From the NCBI GenBank assembly GCA_937881285.1, contig CALGEU010000294.1:1-6317 (forward strand): DNA of 6,317 bases, read 5' to 3'. This stretch comes from an uncultured Clostridia bacterium. GTDB lineage: Bacteria > Bacillota > Clostridia > Christensenellales > CAG-917. This document shows, in pieces, positions 1-5,570 of this stretch. Both the position numbers and the translations under genes were made by a program. Each line of letters starts with the position of its first letter. Positions within the stretch are counted from its first letter, which is position 1. Below the pieces are notes generated by a model. That model had not been told where the DNA came from. It ran no database searches and was given only the letters and a program-made list of their open reading frames with translations.

Positions 1-76
1 CAACCCTAATGTACATGTCGTACATGAGTTGGCAGGATCGGGGTGCTGACAAAGTCAGTCGCTATTTAGCGCGCTT
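1..76. other. Short flank downstream of proS, undecided content
   Basis: These 76 bases lie beyond the proS stop. They contain a direct repeat GTACATG (11-17 and 20-26, two bases apart), an inverted repeat CTGAC-AAA-GTCAG (46-58) and a small palindrome CGCTATTTAGCG (60-71). None is followed by a clear T-run, so I do not call a proS terminator. Two plus-strand frames are open from the window edge, one ending at a TGA at 47-49 and one at a TAA at 78-80 that would overlap the proS stop tail to tail. Either could be the 3' end of a convergent gene, but the stretch is too short to choose or to identify a product. Confidence 0.3.
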
Positions 77-1519
77 TTAATATGCGCGGGCGTAATAAAT
101 AACCTTCGAAGCAGGCTTCCCGCAAACCGGGCAAACGTCACCGACGGGCGTTTGGTCGAAAGGCATGCAACGAGAAGTTGCGGAGAATTGTTCTTTGATT
201 TTGTCTTCACAGCAACGATCGCCGCACCACATGGTTTTGACAAACTTGTGATCGTCGAGAGTTTGTTTCATCTCGTCGAGAGTGTGGCAAACCTGAATGT
301 GAGAATGCAAGAAATCGTGAGATTGCTTGAACATATTTTGTTGAATGTCGTCAAGAAGCGCGGGGATATCGTGCGCGAGATCGTCGATCTTCACGGCGAA
401 TTTGTCGTGCGTATCGCGACGGGCAATCATGACCTGTCCGTTTTCAATGTCGCGCGGACCGATTTCGAGACGTACGGGGACGCCTTTCATCTCCCATTCG
501 TTGAACTTCCATCCGGGAGACTGTTCTCTGTCGTCGAGTTCGACTCGCAATCCTTGTGCACGGAGCGTTGCGGCAACTTCGCTTGCCTTGTCAAGAACGC
601 CTTCTTTGTGCGCCGCGACGGGAACGACCACGACTTGAATAGGTGCGACTCTCGGCGGAAGTTTGAGTCCGCGTTGGTCTCCGTGAGCCATGATGAGCGC
701 GCCGATAAGACGAGTGGACACACCCCAACTGGTTTGATACGGATTTTTGAGTTGTCCGTCTTTGTCGAGATATTTGATTTCAAAAGCGGACGAGAAGTTT
801 TGTCCGAGATAGTGCGACGTACCAGATTGAAGCGCCTTGCCGTCGAGCATCATTGCTTCCATCGTGTAGGTGTCGACTGCGCCTGCAAATTTCTCTTTTT
901 CGGATTTCTGTCCCACGAGAACGTCGATTGCAAGCACGTTTTGCATAAACTCGCGATACACTTCGAGCATGCGAAGCGTCTCTTCTCTCGCTTCCTGTTC
1001 GGTCTGATGCAAAGTGTGACCTTCCTGCCACAAAAATTCGCTTGTGCGAAGGAACGGACGAGTGGTCTTTTCCCATCTCACGACGTTCGCCCATTGATTG
1101 ATGAGAACGGGCAGGTCGCGATAACTCTTGACCCACTTTGCGTACATAGAGCAAATGATGGTTTCGGACGTCGGACGAACGACGAGCGATTCTTCGAGCG
1201 GAGTTTTTCCGATATGCGTAACGAGTGCGACTTCGGGTGCAAAACCTTCAACGTGGTCCGCTTCTTTGACGAGAAAACTGTACGGAATAAACATCGGGAA
1301 ATACGCGTTTTTGTGTCCCGTTGCTTTGAAGCGTGCGTTGAGTTCTTCCTGAATATGTTCCCAGATTTCGTAGCCGTACGGACGGATGACCATAGTGCCT
1401 TTGACAGGGCCGTAGTCGACAAGTCCCGTTTTGAGCACGACGTCGGTGTACCATTGCGGAAAATCGACCGTCATATCGGCAATCTCTTTTACGAATTGAT
1501 CCTTTTGTTCTTTTGCCAT
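77..1519 (-). CDS. proS: Prolyl-tRNA synthetase, archaeal/eukaryotic type (class II, ProS type 3)
   Basis: This cytoplasmic enzyme charges tRNA-Pro with proline using ATP. The 480-residue product has the full class II layout. Motif 1 is around residues 43-79, RPTSE is at 115-119, and motif 2 runs over about 146-171 with the RWEK and TRPFLRTSEFLWQEGHT segments. Motif 3 covers about 265-290 and includes AHGDQRGLKLPP. An anticodon-binding domain follows from about 291 to 395. The C-terminal domain has the zinc-ligand pattern Cys432-x4-Cys437 and Cys463-x2-Cys466, and the chain ends in the YY-containing tail typical of this type. It lacks the long editing insertion of the bacterial type. Length matches the family (about 477-480), and no catalytic motif is visibly damaged. 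The ATG is preceded six bases upstream by GGGAG (1526-1530). Its own promoter gives a leader of only about 45 bases, which leaves no room for a T-box riboswitch. Confidence 0.97.
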   Translation of the reverse strand: MAKEQKDQFVKEIADMTVDFPQWYTDVVLKTGLVDYGPVKGTMVIRPYGYEIWEHIQEELNARFKATGHKNAYFPMFIPYSFLVKEADHVEGFAPEVALVTHIGKTPLEESLVVRPTSETIICSMYAKWVKSYRDLPVLINQWANVVRWEKTTRPFLRTSEFLWQEGHTLHQTEQEAREETLRMLEVYREFMQNVLAIDVLVGQKSEKEKFAGAVDTYTMEAMMLDGKALQSGTSHYLGQNFSSAFEIKYLDKDGQLKNPYQTSWGVSTRLIGALIMAHGDQRGLKLPPRVAPIQVVVVPVAAHKEGVLDKASEVAATLRAQGLRVELDDREQSPGWKFNEWEMKGVPVRLEIGPRDIENGQVMIARRDTHDKFAVKIDDLAHDIPALLDDIQQNMFKQSHDFLHSHIQVCHTLDEMKQTLDDHKFVKTMWCGDRCCEDKIKEQFSATSRCMPFDQTPVGDVCPVCGKPASKVIYYARAY

Positions 1520-1570
1520 AAACTGCTCCCGTATATATTGATATATAATATATAACTATATTGCTTTGAT

Positions 1571-1599
1571 ATTATATACTTTTCCCTGCCCGTTGTAAA
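1571..1599 (-). promoter_or_regulatory. Sigma-A-type promoter for proS
   Basis: Read on the minus strand, TTTACA (1594-1599) is followed after exactly 17 bases by a perfect TATAAT (1571-1576). Transcription would start near 1564, about 45 bases before the proS ATG. The hexamers and spacing are identical to those of the promoter of the next upstream gene (2220-2248). This is inferred from sequence match only. Confidence 0.75.
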
Positions 1600-1644
1600 T
1601 AAAAATGCGACAAATATGATAGCAGAATAAAAATCGAGCAAACG

Positions 1645-1673
1645 AAAAACCGTCCGCAAATTGCGGGCGGTTT
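1645..1673 (-). terminator. Rho-independent terminator after the acidic zinc-ribbon gene
   Basis: On the minus strand the arms AAACCG-CCGCA and TGCGG-CGGTTT pair around a short loop, with one C-A mismatch inside the stem, and run into TTTTT followed by a T-rich stretch. It starts about 37 bases after the stop of the 1710-2189 gene and lies upstream of the proS promoter, so the two minus-strand genes are probably transcribed separately. On the plus strand the mismatch becomes a U-G wobble, but the T-run is short. Confidence 0.7.
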
Positions 1674-1709
1674 GTAAATATGCGATAATTATCGTTCGTG
1701 CGATGATTT

Positions 1710-2189
1710 TTATTCTTCGTCGTCTTCGGGCTCTTCGTCGTCTTCTTCGTCGTCTTCATCTTCATCATCGTCGAAATCGTCGACGTCTCCGAGTTCGTCG
1801 TCGTCAAAGTCGTCGGGGCACTTCTCTTCTTCGTCGTCTTCAAACTCGTCTTCTTCGTCTTCCTGAAGTTGATTGAGAGAAAGTTCTCCTTCGTCGTCCT
1901 GAATGGGTTCGTCATCGTCAACGAATTCTTTCCAATCGTCGTCTTCTTCTTTTTCGCTTTGTGCGTTTGCCTGCTCTTCGCGGCAAGCGGCGCAGATATC
2001 TTCGTCGGGTTCGAGATAATTGACCTTACAGATAGGACAGATTCTCTCTTCTTCTTCGACTTCGTCGTCATCTTCCAAAAGGCTTATTTTGCTTGCCTTG
2101 CCGAGTTCGGCTTTGCAGACTTCGCAAAGTTCTTCTTCGATAGGTATCCAGTTGAGTTCACAACGCGGACATTTCTTATATTTTCCCAT
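1710..2189 (-). CDS. Double zinc-ribbon protein with hyperacidic C-terminal tail, function unknown
   Basis: I do not recognise this 159-residue protein as a named family. The N-terminal 70 residues hold two matched modules, each with CxxC-x11-CxxC: Cys7/10/22/25 and Cys51/54/66/69. Both begin C-P-x-C and share the spacing and a central N-W/Y, which suggests an internal duplication. Each should bind one zinc. From about residue 74 the chain becomes low-complexity and acidic; in the last 50 residues I count 41 Asp or Glu. There is no signal peptide or membrane segment, so it should be cytosolic. GAGGG (2194-2198) lies four bases before the ATG, and it has its own promoter and terminator, so it appears monocistronic. 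A zinc-ribbon head with a polyanionic tail would fit a nucleic-acid- or RNA-polymerase-associated protein, or a metal or cation buffer, but that is inference from composition only. The coding assignment is strong because cysteine spacing, start signals and terminator all agree. Confidence 0.85.
   Translation of the reverse strand: MGKYKKCPRCELNWIPIEEELCEVCKAELGKASKISLLEDDDEVEEEERICPICKVNYLEPDEDICAACREEQANAQSEKEEDDDWKEFVDDDEPIQDDEGELSLNQLQEDEEDEFEDDEEEKCPDDFDDDELGDVDDFDDDEDEDDEEDDEEPEDDEE
1713..1862 (-). repeat. Low-complexity Asp/Glu-coding tract
   Basis: The DNA for the last 50 residues of the acidic protein is a near-trinucleotide repeat, seen on the plus strand as runs of TCG, TCT and TCA units. 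It encodes mixed Asp and Glu rather than one repeated codon, so selection for acidity is likelier than simple slippage alone. Tracts like this can still change length by replication slippage. Confidence 0.7.
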
Positions 2190-2219
2190 AACACCCTCGT
2201 TATAGATTTAGTTTCATAT

Positions 2220-2248
2220 ATTATATTGATAACATCCGATTATGTAAA
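2220..2248 (-). promoter_or_regulatory. Sigma-A-type promoter for the acidic zinc-ribbon gene
   Basis: On the minus strand TTTACA (2243-2248), 17 bases, then TATAAT (2220-2225). The predicted start is near 2213, giving a leader of about 24 bases before the ATG at 2189. Hexamers and spacing equal those of the proS promoter, so both genes are probably served by the housekeeping sigma factor. Confidence 0.75.
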
Positions 2249-2304
2249 CTATATTTTCAAAATTTCCGAAATTTTTTTATAAAAACTTTATGTGGTGTAT
2301 TTAC

Positions 2305-2332
2305 TTGCTTTTTCACCAATATGTAGTATAAT
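2305..2332 (+). promoter_or_regulatory. Candidate distal sigma-A promoter upstream of spo0A
   Basis: A perfect TATAAT (2327-2332) is preceded after 16 bases by TTGCTT (2305-2310), which matches the -35 consensus at only three of six positions. It would give a leader of about 210 bases. It is weaker in its -35 than the promoter at 2355-2383 and may not be used. Confidence 0.35.
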
Positions 2333-2352
2333 AATTAATAAGTGAAAATAAT

Positions 2353-2359
2353 TGTTGAA
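2353..2359 (+). promoter_or_regulatory. Near-match 0A box overlapping the spo0A -35 element
   Basis: TGTTGAA matches six of seven bases of the Spo0A binding core TGTCGAA. It overlaps the -35 hexamer of the 2355-2383 promoter, where bound Spo0A~P could block the housekeeping promoter. A six-of-seven match is expected now and then by chance in a region this long. Confidence 0.3.
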
Positions 2360-2383
2360 AAATCGCCAAATTGCGATTAGAAT
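2355..2383 (+). promoter_or_regulatory. Candidate sigma-A (vegetative) promoter of spo0A
   Basis: TTGAAA (2355-2360) and TAGAAT (2378-2383) are separated by 17 bases, and each differs from consensus at one position. Transcription would start near 2390, leaving a leader of about 160 bases before spo0A. This is the best housekeeping promoter in the region. Confidence 0.55.
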
Positions 2384-2393
2384 GTACATAGTT

Positions 2394-2422
2394 ATAGCAA
2401 AAACGAGCAATAAACAGAATTT
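2394..2422 (+). promoter_or_regulatory. Candidate sigma-H promoter of spo0A
   Basis: ATAGCAAAA (2394-2402) fits the sigma-H -35 pattern RnAGGAWWW with one mismatch. After 11 bases, ACAGAATTT (2414-2422) fits the -10 pattern RnnGAATWW fully. In spore formers studied so far, spo0A is commonly driven by a sigma-H promoter, so the element is in the expected place, just downstream of a vegetative promoter. The consensus is loose and the call rests on pattern and position only. Confidence 0.4.
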
Positions 2423-2452
2423 TTCTTTTCAAATAAACAATTTTCCGTTCAT

Positions 2453-2461
2453 CTCGACAAA
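2453..2461 (-). promoter_or_regulatory. Candidate 0A box upstream of spo0A
   Basis: CTCGACAAA on the plus strand reads TTTGTCGAG on the minus strand, eight of nine bases of TTTGTCGAA and six of seven of the core. It lies about 90 bases before the spo0A ATG and downstream of both candidate transcription starts. If bound, it would more likely act as a brake than as an activator site. Confidence 0.4.
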
Positions 2462-2536
2462 AACTTGTGAAAAGTGCGGTTTTATTACCAAGACGAAAAA
2501 ATTTGGATATGTTACGATTTATATAAGTTACAAAAC

Positions 2537-2542
2537 AGGAGG
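2537..2542 (+). promoter_or_regulatory. Ribosome binding site that fixes the spo0A start
   Basis: A perfect AGGAGG lies six bases before the ATG at 2549. The frame stays open upstream to an ATG at 2474, but the 25 residues that would be added do not resemble the start of any receiver domain and that ATG has no such site. Residues from 2549 begin directly with the first beta strand of the receiver. Confidence 0.9.
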
Positions 2543-2548
2543 GAACTT

Positions 2549-3283
2549 ATGAACAAAACAATTATCATTGCAGACGACAATTCTGCCCTATGCGGGAGCA
2601 TACGCGACTTTATTGATTCTCAGGACGGCTACGAAGTTGTCGGCGTTGCTCCCAACGGTGTAAAAGCAATAGAACTTGTCAATGCGTATCAACCCGATTT
2701 TCTCATTCTCGACATAGTTATGCCGGAACTGGACGGCTTCGGCGTGCTGAGTGCTCTGGAAGGACGAAAACCGACGGTCATCATGATGTCTCAACTGGCA
2801 ACGGACGGTTTCGTGCAAAAAGCAATGCAACTCGGCGCAAGTTATTTCCTTGCAAAACCGTTTGACTACAACGCTCTTTTACGAGTTATGGACGGTTTTT
2901 CGACTCCGACCCGACAGCCCCAAACGAGAAAAAACAAAAATCTTGACGAACGAATCGCAAATCTTTTTATTTCCGTGGGAATTCCCGCTCACATCAAAGG
3001 TTATCAGTTTTTGAGAGAAGCAATCAAAATGACGATTGAAACTCCCGACATCATCAATTCAATCACAAAACGTCTTTATCCCGGAATTGCCGAACACTAC
3101 CAAACTTCCCCGTCAAAGGTAGAACGTGCCATACGCCACGCAATCGAAGTTGCATGGAATCGCGGAAAAATCGAAAACATAAACAACGTTTTCGGAATTA
3201 AAATCTACTCCCCCAACGAAAAACCCACCAACGGTGAATTTATCGCGCTCGTAGCAGACAAACTTTTGCTTGAATGCGCCTGA
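2549..3283 (+). CDS. spo0A: Sporulation response regulator Spo0A
   Basis: Spo0A is the phosphorylation-activated transcription factor that commits endospore-forming Bacillota to sporulation and controls stationary-phase genes. The 244-residue product has an N-terminal receiver (about 1-117) with the acidic pair Asp9-Asp10, phosphoacceptor Asp55 in LDIVMPELDG, switch residue Ser81 and Lys103 in AKPFD. After a short polar linker (about 118-131) comes the Spo0A C-terminal DNA-binding domain (about 132-244). It carries the family signatures VGIPAHIKGYQFLREAI (143-159), SKVERAIRHAIEVAWNRG (189-206, the recognition-helix region) and KPTNGEFIALVADKL. Length is slightly below the 267 residues of B. 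subtilis Spo0A, mainly through a short linker. It is a monocistronic-looking gene with layered promoters and possible autoregulatory 0A boxes. The left neighbour is not spoIVB, the usual partner in many spore formers. No key residue is missing, so it should be functional. Confidence 0.97.
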   Translation: MNKTIIIADDNSALCGSIRDFIDSQDGYEVVGVAPNGVKAIELVNAYQPDFLILDIVMPELDGFGVLSALEGRKPTVIMMSQLATDGFVQKAMQLGASYFLAKPFDYNALLRVMDGFSTPTRQPQTRKNKNLDERIANLFISVGIPAHIKGYQFLREAIKMTIETPDIINSITKRLYPGIAEHYQTSPSKVERAIRHAIEVAWNRGKIENINNVFGIKIYSPNEKPTNGEFIALVADKLLLECA

Positions 3284-3385
3284 TTCTTCCAAAAGTGACC
3301 AAATAAATCGAATTTTGCTTAAAAAGCAAACAAAACAACCCCTATAATCGCGCTTTTGCGCGAAAATATCTCTCTTTCCCAAACG

Positions 3386-3412
3386 AAAAACGACGGCACT
3401 GCCGTCGTTTTT
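3386..3412. terminator. Bidirectional rho-independent terminator between spo0A and the lipoprotein gene
   Basis: A perfect 7-bp stem CGACGGC/GCCGTCG (3391-3397 and 3401-3407) with a three-base loop is flanked by AAAAA on the left and TTTTT on the right. It can therefore stop transcription from both convergent genes: spo0A, which ends about 100 bases before it, and the minus-strand lipoprotein gene, which ends about 70 bases away. Two weaker hairpins without T-runs lie at 3314-3330 and 3348-3363. Confidence 0.88.
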
Positions 3413-3483
3413 CACTTTCATATTCATCTTGCTCGCAAAGAGCGGGAGACCTTGATTTTCAACATTTTTTATTTGCGCGCTCG

Positions 3484-5394
3484 TTACGGTCTTCCGAAGC
3501 CGCCGCCCGGACGACCGCCCTGTCCGCCTTGTCCGCCGGGACCGCCGGGGCCACCCGACGAAACCGATGAACCGACGCTTGTTATCGTGCCCGAAATCGT
3601 GAACGAAGCAAGTTGAGTCGAACCGCTGTTTATCGTGTACGTCGAGCCGCTTTCAAGTTCGGGAACGCTGATGATGATTGATTGACAATCCTTTTTTATT
3701 TCAACGCTGCAAATCTCGTTGCCGTCCGAATCCTTTATCGTAAGAACCGTTCCGCTTGCGATTGTGCTGCTTTGAGCGTATGACAGAACGTATTGCGTGG
3801 AGTTTTGAGACGGGGTTTCCACCATTCCGAGAGACGAAGAAACGAAAACGTAACCGCCTTGAATTATTATTCCGCTGTCTGCGTCCATACCTGCGTCGCC
3901 GCCGTTTGTCGGTCCGTATACGATAACAGTGCCGTCCGTGATAAGAATACTGCCGTTTGAATCGAGTCCGTCGCCCGAAGCGTTGACCACGATGTATCCG
4001 CCGTTGATGACAATATATTCGGAAATGCTCGTATCGTCGCTTGCCGCATTTATGCCGTCGTCGCTGGACGTGATGTCGATATTGCCGCCCGTGATTTTGA
4101 CGTATGCGCCTTCGAGACCTTCATAAGACGATTCGATGACGATGTTGCCGCCGTCGATTTGCGTGAGATAGTCGCTTGTGATTGCGTCGTCGTAAGTGTT
4201 GATTGTTATGTCGCCGCCCTTTACGAGCACGCCGCCGCTGTTGGTGTGGATTGCATCGTCCGTTGAGTCGATATTCATAACGACGTCGCCTTTTATGACG
4301 ATGAGATAATCTCCGTCCGTCACCGCAACTTCGTTGCCGTCTGCATCTTCATATTTGATTTCTCCCACCTTGATGCCTTTGCAACTTTGCGTGAGTGCGT
4401 AAAGGCGAGACGTGGAATAGTTTGCGTCTTTTGCGATTTTTTGGTACGTCCCGTTTGAAAGGATATATCTGAAATCGTCTGCTTCAAGGTCGTAAGTCGT
4501 CATATTATCCGAAGAATATTTGACGAATACGCCGTTTGTTTTGATGTCGATATTGCCGCCGTCGATATAAACGAGCGTATCTGCCTGAATGCCGTCTCCG
4601 TACACGTTGCAAGTGTATGTCGTGTCGATGAGTTTGACGTATCCTTCGGAATAATCGCTCGGAAATTCCGTCGTGTCGTCGTCACACTCTGCGTTGAGAC
4701 CGTCTTTTGCCGCACTCGCCACGTTTATAGTCGCATTTTGCGCTTCGATACTTCTTGCCGCAATGCCGTGATTTGCACTGTCAATGTTGACGGTTGCGTC
4801 GATTATGACGAAAGATTTTGAAACCTTGATTGCGCTTTTGCTTTCGCTCTTAACATTCAACGTTCCGCTTCCGTTTACTGACAAATTGCCTTTGACGTGA
4901 ATTGCATTTGCATCGTCTCCTGCGTTCGTCACAACGTTGGTCGTGCCGTCAACCACGGTGATTATAAGCGAAGATTTTTTGTTCGTGTTTGAGATTGCTA
5001 TCCCGTTTGCATTCGAGATAGTCACGCCGTTGAGATAAATATGCGTGGTCTCGTTGTTTGCGACGCTGATGACGATTCCTTGCGAATACTCGCCCGAAAG
5101 CACGTAATCGCCTGCCACGTCAATCACCACTTGTTCGTCGGACGCTTCAACGACCGTCGCGCCGTCCGGAATGCTTTCCGAATCTTGCAAGTCGCTCACG
5201 TCTGCGGCAGACACGACGTCGTCGCTTGCGCTTTCCGTTTCGTCGGGAATCGTTCCCTGACCGCCGCCGCCAAGACTGTCACCCGGATTTACGAACGGAT
5301 TGTTGCCCGTAGGCGTATCGCTGTCGCACGCAACGAGCGCAATGCACGCCGCCAGCATAACTGCTATTACGATAATAATCCATTTCTTTTTCAT
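3484..5394 (-). CDS. Surface lipoprotein with Cthe_2159-like carbohydrate-binding beta-helix and Gly/Pro-rich tail
   Basis: The 636-residue product starts with a lipoprotein signal: basic MKKK, a hydrophobic stretch and lipobox LVAC with Cys23 as the lipidated residue. It should sit on the outer face of the membrane. An Asp/Ser-rich spacer (about 24-85) leads into a long right-handed parallel beta-helix (about 89-523) made of rungs such as GGNIDITSSDDGINA. The pattern resembles the Cthe_2159 family, calcium-containing beta-helix proteins related to polysaccharide lyases and reported to bind plant polysaccharide. Substrate here is unknown and I see no assignable catalytic residues. A small beta-rich domain (about 530-605) and a Gly/Pro tail ending GGGFGRP (614-636) complete it. 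The frame is open to an ATG at 5466, but the ATG at 5394 is preceded by AAGGAG and begins the signal peptide. Adhesion to polysaccharide, host mucus or the cell's own envelope are alternatives. Confidence 0.85.
   Translation of the reverse strand: MKKKWIIIVIAVMLAACIALVACDSDTPTGNNPFVNPGDSLGGGGQGTIPDETESASDDVVSAADVSDLQDSESIPDGATVVEASDEQVVIDVAGDYVLSGEYSQGIVISVANNETTHIYLNGVTISNANGIAISNTNKKSSLIITVVDGTTNVVTNAGDDANAIHVKGNLSVNGSGTLNVKSESKSAIKVSKSFVIIDATVNIDSANHGIAARSIEAQNATINVASAAKDGLNAECDDDTTEFPSDYSEGYVKLIDTTYTCNVYGDGIQADTLVYIDGGNIDIKTNGVFVKYSSDNMTTYDLEADDFRYILSNGTYQKIAKDANYSTSRLYALTQSCKGIKVGEIKYEDADGNEVAVTDGDYLIVIKGDVVMNIDSTDDAIHTNSGGVLVKGGDITINTYDDAITSDYLTQIDGGNIVIESSYEGLEGAYVKITGGNIDITSSDDGINAASDDTSISEYIVINGGYIVVNASGDGLDSNGSILITDGTVIVYGPTNGGDAGMDADSGIIIQGGYVFVSSSLGMVETPSQNSTQYVLSYAQSSTIASGTVLTIKDSDGNEICSVEIKKDCQSIIISVPELESGSTYTINSGSTQLASFTISGTITSVGSSVSSGGPGGPGGQGGQGGRPGGGFGRP
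3826..4290 (-). repeat. Beta-helix rung repeats with acidic turn motif
   Basis: Residues 369-523 of the lipoprotein repeat a unit of about 21-29 residues of the form G-G-x-I-x-I followed by an acidic turn. GG or DG positions occur at 393, 415, 436, 465, 487 and 513. The turn variants are TDDAIH, YDDAIT, YEGLEG, DDGINA, GDGLDS and DAGMDA. Stacked acidic turns of this sort are plausible calcium sites. The repeat is at protein level; the DNA units have diverged. Confidence 0.75.
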
Positions 5395-5402
5395 AGTTTC
5401 TT

Positions 5403-5408
5403 CTCCTT
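5403..5408 (-). promoter_or_regulatory. Ribosome binding site that fixes the lipoprotein start
   Basis: AAGGAG on the minus strand lies eight bases before the ATG at 5394. This supports the internal start that exposes the signal peptide over the upstream ATG at 5466. I did not find a convincing sigma-A promoter between here and the terminator at 5499-5521. Confidence 0.85.
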
Positions 5409-5498
5409 GCGGTGTCGTAGCACCTTTTATGCCTTGATTGTCACCCCGCAACCTAAAACGAAACATAAATTTTCGTATTTCCGAAAAAATTTTTTACG

Positions 5499-5521
5499 AA
5501 AAAAGACGGTTGCCCGTCTTT
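5499..5521 (-). terminator. Rho-independent terminator after the histidine kinase gene
   Basis: On the minus strand an 8-bp perfect stem AAAGACGG/CCGTCTTT (5514-5521 and 5502-5509) closes a GCAA tetraloop and runs into six T's, followed by another AT-rich tract. It begins 50 bases after the kinase stop and about 105 bases before the lipoprotein ATG, so most kinase transcripts should end here. Confidence 0.8.
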
Positions 5522-5570
5522 CGTTCGTCGTTTTGTTTTGTTATCTATAGTTTATAAGATATTAACTCTT

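Larger units (their letters stand above)
2190..2548. other. Divergent intergenic region between the acidic-protein gene and spo0A
   Basis: This 359-base AT-rich stretch holds no convincing gene. It contains the minus-strand promoter of the acidic-protein gene, candidate plus-strand promoters and 0A boxes for spo0A (listed separately), and a perfect inverted repeat AAAATTT-CCG-AAATTTT at 2259-2275 between the divergent promoters. A 66-codon plus-strand frame from a TTG at 2352 to a TGA at 2550-2552 overlaps the spo0A ATG, but it has no good ribosome site and covers the best promoter elements, so I treat it as untranslated. Confidence 0.65.

Noticed and set aside
152..1555. 467-codon plus-strand open frame antisense to almost all of proS
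   Set aside because: It has no recognisable domain, no ribosome site and no promoter, and it exactly shadows a fully conserved gene. Codon bias of proS explains the lack of stops.
1520..1709. T-box or other aminoacyl-tRNA riboswitch upstream of proS
   Set aside because: The predicted promoter leaves a leader of only about 45 bases, and the one strong hairpin here (1645-1673) lies upstream of that promoter and fits a terminator of the preceding gene.
1556..2071. 171-codon Thr/Lys/Ser-rich frame overlapping the acidic-protein gene
   Set aside because: It is the shifted reading of the Asp/Glu codon tract; the zinc-ribbon frame has the start signals and the matched cysteine spacing.
2474..2548. 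Upstream extension of spo0A from the ATG at 2474
   Set aside because: The added 25 residues are unlike receiver N-termini, and the AGGAGG at 2537-2542 points to the ATG at 2549.
2352..2552. 66-codon frame starting at TTG with its stop overlapping the spo0A ATG, containing one CxxC
   Set aside because: The stop-start overlap looked like translational coupling, but there is no ribosome site for the TTG or for the ATG at 2382, and the best spo0A promoter elements lie inside it.
3314..3363. Two small hairpins after spo0A (3314-3330 and 3348-3363) as terminators
   Set aside because: Neither is followed by a T-run on either strand; the hairpin at 3386-3412 is far better.
5395..5466. N-terminal extension of the lipoprotein from the ATG at 5466
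   Set aside because: It would bury the signal peptide and lipobox; the ribosome site at 5403-5408 supports the ATG at 5394.
5041..5550. 169-codon plus-strand frame antisense to the start of the lipoprotein gene
   Set aside because: It has no domain or ribosome site and runs through the lipoprotein signal peptide and the kinase terminator; a shadow frame.
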